Source of the DNA: JALYTZ01 sp036559125
Lineage (GTDB): Bacteria > Vulcanimicrobiota > Vulcanimicrobiia > Vulcanimicrobiales > Vulcanimicrobiaceae
DNA: 33,853 nucleotides
NCBI GenBank assembly: GCA_036559125.1
Contig: DATBTT010000085.1
Span: 1 to 33,853 of the forward strand
Direction: 5' to 3'
The first letter of the stretch is position 1. Every line of letters starts with the position of its first letter. Made by a program: the position numbers and the translations under genes. This document shows positions 29,244-33,853 of this stretch, one piece after another. The notes below the pieces were generated by a model. It did not search any database and was not told where the DNA came from. It worked only from the letters and a program-made list of their open reading frames with translations.

Positions 29244-30826
29244 GACGCGGGCTGCTCGAATATTTCGGGATGATGCAGGTCGAAGACCGGACGCTCGGAG
29301 CGTATCGGGGGCAGCGACGTGAAGTTGAACTCCGGCGGCGGCGACGTCGTCGCCCATTCGAGCGTGTAGCCGCCCCACGGGTCGTCACCCACATGCTCGC
29401 GCGCGAGCGACGAGACGACGACGTTGACTAGGAACACGATGACTGCTAAGGCCATGATGGCGGCGCCCACGGTCGCGACCATGTTCAACCACGGGAGGTC
29501 TCCCAGTGCCGGGTAGGTATAGACGCGGCGCGGCATTCCTTCGATGCCCATGAAGTGCATCGGGAAGAATGTGGCGTTGAATCCGACGAACATCAGCCAG
29601 AAACACCACTTGCCCATGCGCTCGTCGAGCTTGACGCCGAAGATTTTCGGAAACCAGAAAAAGAGCGCGCCGAAGATTGCAAACAGGCTGCCGCCGCCCA
29701 AAACGTAGTGGAAATGGCTGACCAAAAAGTAGCTGTCGTGCACGTGGAAGTCGATCGGAGGTGAAGCAACCATAACGCCGGTGATTCCACCGATGAGAAA
29801 GTTGAGTAGGAAGCCGATGGCAAAGAGCATGGGCGTCGCGAACTCGATCGACCCCTTCCACATCGTTCCGATCCAATTGAAGAACTTGACCCCTGTCGGC
29901 ACGGCGATCAGAAAGGACATGCCGGCGAAGAAACCGTTTGCGACCGCGCCCGTCGTGAACATGTGGTGCGCCCAAACGCCCATGGAAAGGCCGGCGATCG
30001 CGAAGGCCGAGAGCACCAGTTCCACGTAGCCGAAAACCGGCTTACGCGAGAAGACCGCGATGATTTCGGTTACGACCCCGAAGTACGGTAGAATCATCAC
30101 GTAGACTTCGGGATGTCCGAAGAACCAGAATAAATGCTGATAGAGAATCGGATTGCCGCCGTGCTGGGGATCGAAGAATTGGCCGCCGAGATGGCGATCG
30201 ATGAGCAGCATCGCAAGCACCGTCGCAAGCGGCGGGAAGGCCATGAGGATGAGCAGCGACGTCGCGATCATTTCCCAGGAGAAGATCGGGATGCGCCACA
30301 TCGTCATGCCCGGAGCGCGCAAGAGGAAAACGGTAGTCACGATGTTGATCGCCGTCAGAATCGACGAAACGCTGACCATCAGCAGGCCGACGATCCACAA
30401 GTCCTGACCGGCGCCGGCGGATATTTGTATTTCCGACAGCGGCGCGTACGCCGTCCATCCGGCGGAAGCCGCCCCGCCCGCGGCGAGCGCGCCGCTCAGA
30501 ACGGTAAGGCCGCCGAAAACGAAGAGCCACAACGAGGTTGCGTTCAGCCGCGGGAACGCCATGTCGGGCGCGCCGATTTGCAGCGGGATGAGAAAGTTCG
30601 CAAGTCCCAGTCCGAAAGGCGCGACGAAGAGAAAGATCATCGCGGTGCCGTGCAACGTGAAGACTTGGTCGTAGGCGTGCGGACTAAGGAACGTCATGTC
30701 GGGGCGCGCTAATTGGGTGCGAATCAACATCGCGAGGATGCCCGCGATGGCGAAAAAGAGTCCCGTCCAGACGATGTAAAGGATTCCGATTCGTTTGTGG
30801 TCGGTCGTGGTCAGCCAGGAAATCAC
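29240..30826 (-). CDS. ctaD: Cytochrome c oxidase subunit I (aa3 type)
   Basis: 528 residues, twelve helices; the catalytic subunit that reduces oxygen at a haem a3-CuB centre and pumps protons. Ligands seen: His59 (FTLHGTAMI, haem a), His238 and Tyr242 in GHPEVY (CuB and cross-linked Tyr), His287-His288 (WAHHMFTTG, CuB), and HFHYV (His371 haem a3, His373 haem a). Glu240 of GHPEVY and Asp88 of APDMAFPR mark the D-proton channel, so this is an A1-type oxidase. It starts with ATG at 30826, overlapping the ctaC stop by 4 bp, and its stop overlaps the ctaF start. Divergently transcribed from ctaE, the subunit III gene. Identification is secure. Confidence 0.98.
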   Translation of the reverse strand: MISWLTTTDHKRIGILYIVWTGLFFAIAGILAMLIRTQLARPDMTFLSPHAYDQVFTLHGTAMIFLFVAPFGLGLANFLIPLQIGAPDMAFPRLNATSLWLFVFGGLTVLSGALAAGGAASAGWTAYAPLSEIQISAGAGQDLWIVGLLMVSVSSILTAINIVTTVFLLRAPGMTMWRIPIFSWEMIATSLLILMAFPPLATVLAMLLIDRHLGGQFFDPQHGGNPILYQHLFWFFGHPEVYVMILPYFGVVTEIIAVFSRKPVFGYVELVLSAFAIAGLSMGVWAHHMFTTGAVANGFFAGMSFLIAVPTGVKFFNWIGTMWKGSIEFATPMLFAIGFLLNFLIGGITGVMVASPPIDFHVHDSYFLVSHFHYVLGGGSLFAIFGALFFWFPKIFGVKLDERMGKWCFWLMFVGFNATFFPMHFMGIEGMPRRVYTYPALGDLPWLNMVATVGAAIMALAVIVFLVNVVVSSLAREHVGDDPWGGYTLEWATTSPPPEFNFTSLPPIRSERPVFDLHHPEIFEQPAS

Positions 30827-31479
30827 AAGGGTATACTCCCGTGGCTGTGCAGCCAGCGCTGGTAGACGCCGGCGCGCACGACTCGTACGTTAAAGTGCAT
30901 GAGCGTGTGATCGAGCCCGCAATACTGCGCGCACAGGCCGCGAAATTCGCCGGTCTTCGTCGGCGTGAAATCGAAGTGGTTCGTGTACCCGGGAATCGCG
31001 TCGCGCTTGAAGAGAAACGCCGGAATCCACATCGAGTGGGTCACGTCGGCGGAGTAAAGATTGATTTGCGTTGTTTTACCGACCGGCAGGACGAGGACGG
31101 GATCCGCTTGCGGCGTGCCGGACACGGTTATTCCCGCTCCGGGATACGTAAAACGGAACGACCAGCGATACGCCGTGACGTCGACGGTCGCGTAGGGTGA
31201 AGCGGCCAGGGCTTCGACGCTGCGCTCCTTCGTGAGGGTGAAATAGAAGAGAACGGCCACGAGCAGCAGCGGCAGGCCGATATACACGATGCTCCAGCGC
31301 TGATTCTTGTTGAATTGCGGTGGCAGCGCCTCGTCCCCGCTGCGGCGGCGCCACGCGTAGAGCGGCCACAGAATAAGCGCGTACAACACCACGCCCACAA
31401 TGGCCGCGGCTACTAAAAAGACGATCCAGTCTCCACGAAGCGTCGCCCCCTGGACGCTCGCCGGATTGAAAATCTGCAT
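30823..31479 (-). CDS. ctaC: Cytochrome c oxidase subunit II
   Basis: 218 residues. Two membrane helices (about 17-43 and 60-82) with an outer cupredoxin domain carrying the dinuclear CuA site: His148 (THSMWIP), Cys183 and Cys187 (LCAQYCGLDH), His191 and Met194. Gln185 stands where many proteins have Glu (main-chain ligand only), a pattern also seen in ba3-like subunits II. The electron-entry aromatic patch is TAYRWSFRF. No cytochrome c domain is fused at the C-terminus, so a separate donor or the bc complex's own haem c must feed it. No lipobox or cleavable signal is evident. It is first in ctaCDF, reading away from ctaE across an 83-bp shared promoter region. Confidence 0.97.
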   Translation of the reverse strand: MQIFNPASVQGATLRGDWIVFLVAAAIVGVVLYALILWPLYAWRRRSGDEALPPQFNKNQRWSIVYIGLPLLLVAVLFYFTLTKERSVEALAASPYATVDVTAYRWSFRFTYPGAGITVSGTPQADPVLVLPVGKTTQINLYSADVTHSMWIPAFLFKRDAIPGYTNHFDFTPTKTGEFRGLCAQYCGLDHTLMHFNVRVVRAGVYQRWLHSHGSIPL

Positions 31480-31562
31480 CTGTTGCGCTACATACCCAAC
31501 GGTCGAGAATAGAAACGAATGAGGACGGGTAGGAGAAGCCGTAGCTACTCTCCGGAGGCACT
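31480..31562. promoter_or_regulatory. Shared promoter region between ctaCDF and ctaE-qcrAB
   Basis: The only non-coding DNA between the two halves of the respiratory locus, so both promoters must be in these 83 bp or use the 5' ends of the genes. A weak + strand candidate is TTGCGC (31483-31488) with GAGAAT (31505-31510), spacer 16. GGAGG at 31554-31558 is the ctaE ribosome site. Confidence 0.4.
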
Positions 31563-32132
31563 TTGCGTCAGCAACCGCGGCCCTTGCCGATTCGAGCGCA
31601 CCCGCTCGTCTTCGGCGTCGTGCTCTTTCTCGCGTCGGAGTTGATGTTCTTCGCGGGTCTGTTCGCGGCGTATTTTGATCTGCGCAGTCAAAACGCGGTC
31701 TGGCCGCCGCCCGGCGTGCATCTCGACCTGATCGAGTCGTCGATCGGGACGTTCCTGCTCTTCGCCTCGAGTATGGTCATGTTCTTGATGACCAACGCGC
31801 TTTCGAAAGGGCGGCAGAAGGCCGCCTACGGTTGGCTGTTCGCCGGAATCATGTGCGGCATAGCGTTTATTGGGATCGCGCTGCACGGCTGGTCGAAGAA
31901 CACGTTCACGATCGCGAGTAGCGCCTACGGGTCGATCTTCTACGCTATGACGGGCTTCCACGTGCTGCACGTGACGGCCGGCGTCGTCTTGCTGGCCGCG
32001 CTGTTCTACGGGCTGCGCAGCAACGCGTTACGTGCCAACGCGCGAGCCGGCGCCGAGGCGATCATGTATTACTGGCACTTCGTCTTCGTCGTCTGGATCG
32101 GCATCTGGGGATCGATTTATTTACTACGATGA
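31563..32132 (+). CDS. ctaE: Cytochrome c oxidase subunit III
   Basis: 189 residues, about five membrane helices: the short form of subunit III (no first two helices), as in actinobacteria. It binds no metal but keeps the oxidase active during turnover. Seen: HPLVFGVVLFLASELMFFAGLFAAYFDLR with the conserved Glu of helix III, SKNTFTIASSAYGSIFYAMTGFHVLHVTAG (the typical FHGxHV-like motif) and YYWHFVFVVWIGIWGSIYL at the end. The start is an unusual TTG at 31563, with a perfect GGAGG four bases ahead; no ATG or GTG would keep the first helix. It overlaps qcrA by 4 bp. Its separation from ctaCDF and coupling to qcrAB suggests a co-regulated bc-aa3 supercomplex. Confidence 0.95.
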   Translation: MRQQPRPLPIRAHPLVFGVVLFLASELMFFAGLFAAYFDLRSQNAVWPPPGVHLDLIESSIGTFLLFASSMVMFLMTNALSKGRQKAAYGWLFAGIMCGIAFIGIALHGWSKNTFTIASSAYGSIFYAMTGFHVLHVTAGVVLLAALFYGLRSNALRANARAGAEAIMYYWHFVFVVWIGIWGSIYLLR

Positions 32133-32938
32133 GTAAGCGGGACAGAGGCATCGCGGCGTCGCTGGTAATTGCCATTCTCGGCAGCGTTGCCTTCATGGTT
32201 GCCTACGGGTTTCATCGCGACACCCAAACGCTGGGGTGGGCGCTCGCAGTGGCGCTCGCGGGGTTCATGCTGGCCGCGCTCGGGTGGGGGTTCTGGATCA
32301 TCCCGCCCGAGGAAGTTGTGGACGTGCGCGACGACGCGCCGTCGCCTCGGGAGGTTCGGGCCGCGGCCGTGGGCGAGCTGGAGCAGGGCGATCGCGAGGT
32401 CACACGGCGGTCCGTGCTTACGCGCTTGCTGCTCGTTGCGCTCGGCTTTTTCGGAATCGCCACGCTTTTTCCCATACGATCGCTGGGGCCGGCGCCCGAC
32501 GGCACGCTGTTCACAACGAAGTGGCGCCGGGGGACGCGGCTGGTTCGCGAGACGGGCGAACCCATAACGAAAGATTCGCTCAACGTCGGGTCGGTCGTCA
32601 CCATTTTCCCGGAAGGCGCGATTGGGGACGCGCAATCGCAGGCCGTATTGATTCGGGTTCCGGACGGCGTCGGTCAGAGCGTGGATGGGTACCTGGCGTA
32701 CTCGAAGGTGTGCACGCACGCGGGTTGTCCCGTGGCGTTATACCGGGCGGCGACGCGTCAGTTGATGTGCCCGTGCCATCAGTCGATATTCGACGTCGCC
32801 GATAAAGGGCGCGTCCTATCGGGTCCGGCCGACCACGCGCTGCCGCAGCTGCCGATTGAGATCGCTCCCGACGGGCATCTACGGGCAACCGGCGACTTCC
32901 CCGAACCGGTGGGCCCGGGGTTCTGGGAGCGCGCATGA
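32129..32938 (+). CDS. qcrA: Rieske iron-sulfur subunit of the cytochrome bc complex
   Basis: 269 residues with three N-terminal membrane helices (about 10-28, 36-57, 95-117), the form typical of actinobacterial QcrA rather than the single helix of proteobacterial Rieske proteins. The [2Fe-2S] site is Cys195-Thr-His197-Ala-Gly-Cys200 and Cys214-Pro-Cys216-His217 (CTHAGC and CPCH), with the SGPA proline loop after it. It takes electrons from quinol and passes them to haem c. It starts with ATG at 32129 overlapping ctaE and ends overlapping qcrB by 4 bp. The double-Arg pair near 93-94 (TRRSVLTRLLLVALG) is a plausible twin-arginine-like signal before helix three, as needed for exporting a folded Rieske domain. 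Confidence 0.97.
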   Translation: MSKRDRGIAASLVIAILGSVAFMVAYGFHRDTQTLGWALAVALAGFMLAALGWGFWIIPPEEVVDVRDDAPSPREVRAAAVGELEQGDREVTRRSVLTRLLLVALGFFGIATLFPIRSLGPAPDGTLFTTKWRRGTRLVRETGEPITKDSLNVGSVVTIFPEGAIGDAQSQAVLIRVPDGVGQSVDGYLAYSKVCTHAGCPVALYRAATRQLMCPCHQSIFDVADKGRVLSGPADHALPQLPIEIAPDGHLRATGDFPEPVGPGFWERA

Positions 32939-33853
32939 TCGAGCGCATCGTGCTGTGGAGCGACGACCGGCTGGGAACTGCGGGGTTCTTGAAGCACGCG
33001 TTGCGCAAGGCGTTCCCCGACCATTGGTCGTTCATGCTGGGCGAGATCAACGTATACTGTTTTGCGGTGCTGGTCGCCACCGGGACGTATCTCGCGCTGT
33101 TCTTCAACCCGTCGGCGACGAAGGTCGTTTATAGCGGACCATACACGTTATTGGACGGCGTCACGGTATCGACGGCGTACGCATCGGCGCTACGCATTTC
33201 GTTCGAACTCAACGCGGGGCTATTGATTCGCCAGATACATCACTGGGCGGCCATCGTGTTTACCGCAGGCATCGTCGTGCACATGGGCCGCGTCTTTTTC
33301 ACCGGTGCGTTTCGCAATCCGCGCGAGATCAACTGGATGATCGGCATGTTGCTGTTCATCCTGGCGATGGGCGCCGGGTTTACCGGCTATTCGCTGCCGG
33401 ACGACGCGCTGAGCGGCACGGGTTTGCGAATCGCGGACTCCGTCGCGCTCGCGGTGCCGTTCATTGGGACGTGGGCGTCGTTTCTGCTGTTGGGCGGCGC
33501 ATTTCCGAGCGACCAGACCGGACCGCGGCTCTTTGCGACGCACATCTACATCTTGCCCGCGATCATCGCGGGAGCGATCGGCCTGCACTTGGCGATTCTT
33601 TGGCGTCAAAAGCACACGCAGTTCCCGGGGCCAGGCCGCTCCGAGCGCAACGTCGTCGGATCGCCGCTTTTCCCCAATTACGCCGCGAAATCGTTCGCGC
33701 TCGCATTCGGGACGATCGCAGTGCTCACCGCGCTCGGCGCCTTCGTGCAGATCAATCCCATTTGGTTGTACGGACCGTACAATCCGTGGCAAGTCGCTTC
33801 GCCCGCGCAGCCCGATTGGTACGTGGGATGGTTGGACGGCGCCCTGCGTTTGG
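32935..33853 (+). CDS. qcrB: Cytochrome b subunit of the bc complex (cut by window end)
   Basis: 306 codons visible from the ATG at 32935; the rest lies outside. This is the quinol-oxidising, haem-carrying membrane subunit. The two bis-His haem pairs are visible: RQIHHWAAIVFTAGIVVHMGRVFF (helix B) and ATHIYILPAIIAGAIGLHLAILW (helix D). FSFMLGEI-like start (HWSFMLGEINVYCFAVLVATGTYLAL) and GYSLPDDALSGTGLRIADSV match actinobacterial QcrB, as does QKHTQFPGPGRSERNVVGSPLFPNY after helix D. qcrC, the cytochrome c subunit, is not seen between ctaE and qcrA where actinobacteria often keep it, so it must lie downstream, be elsewhere, or be replaced. Confidence 0.96.
   Translation, partial: MIERIVLWSDDRLGTAGFLKHALRKAFPDHWSFMLGEINVYCFAVLVATGTYLALFFNPSATKVVYSGPYTLLDGVTVSTAYASALRISFELNAGLLIRQIHHWAAIVFTAGIVVHMGRVFFTGAFRNPREINWMIGMLLFILAMGAGFTGYSLPDDALSGTGLRIADSVALAVPFIGTWASFLLLGGAFPSDQTGPRLFATHIYILPAIIAGAIGLHLAILWRQKHTQFPGPGRSERNVVGSPLFPNYAAKSFALAFGTIAVLTALGAFVQINPIWLYGPYNPWQVASPAQPDWYVGWLDGALRL

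Noticed and set aside
1..33853. tRNA, rRNA or riboswitch genes
   Set aside because: I looked through the intergenic gaps and found no cloverleaf, rRNA segment or known riboswitch core; the longest gaps are about 260-280 bp.

Overview
The window is about 34 kb of GC-rich, tightly packed bacterial chromosome. There is no phage, insertion sequence, CRISPR array, rRNA or tRNA that I can recognise. Four traits fit a member of the Terrabacteria side, and I would guess the uncultured WPS-2/Eremiobacterota lineage: an actinobacterial-style respiratory module (three-helix QcrA and a CtaF-type oxidase subunit IV), many 4-bp ATGA/GTGA gene overlaps, several GTG and TTG starts, and a 24-bp extragenic repeat. 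The assignment is inference; no marker gene here settles it.

Layout. 1-7.9 kb: a truncated CAP-domain lipoprotein, leucyl aminopeptidase pepA, divergent purM and a GNAT-PurN fusion, then an AT-richer patch with a lipoprotein-like micropeptide and a small secreted protein, a dienelactone hydrolase, another secreted protein and a ferritin-like helical protein. 8-10.9 kb: a PhzF-family enzyme translationally coupled behind a remarkable fusion of a two-domain multicopper oxidase to a complete ZIP metal transporter, with a DtxR/IdeR-like inverted repeat over its promoter. 11-13.4 kb: a compact arsenic operon, arsR-arsI-aqpS-(arsN::arsC), with an aquaglyceroporin where an active pump would normally sit. 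13.4-17.8 kb: a large six-hairpin glycosidase downstream of an ECF sigma / anti-sigma / thioredoxin-like operon. 17.8-22.3 kb: a four-gene operon of CGNR regulator, MFS exporter, a 664-residue ferritin-like/CDGSH/Fer4/CDGSH protein and a TMEM175-type channel, divergent from an ArsP-like permease across a dyad operator. 23.5-28.7 kb: tsaD, a peptide-type solute-binding lipoprotein, a fatty acid desaturase and a secreted double aspartyl protease. 28.7-33.9 kb: ctaCDF divergent from ctaE-qcrA-qcrB (aa3 oxidase plus bc1-type complex); qcrB is cut by the window end.

How it works together. The right end is a respiratory supercomplex locus. The centre is rich in metal and metalloid handling: copper oxidase/ZIP, ars operon, iron-sulfur/ferritin-like protein, ArsP-like permease and redox proteins. 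A 24-bp repeat (CCCTTCGACAGG then CTCAGGGTGACG) and degenerate relatives occur in about ten places between genes, always in the same strand orientation, and supply the stop codons of two genes. The observations I rate highest are the multicopper oxidase-ZIP fusion with its putative metal-responsive operator, the CDGSH/ferritin-like protein, the ArsN-ArsC and GNAT-PurN fusions, and the strand-polarised repeat.
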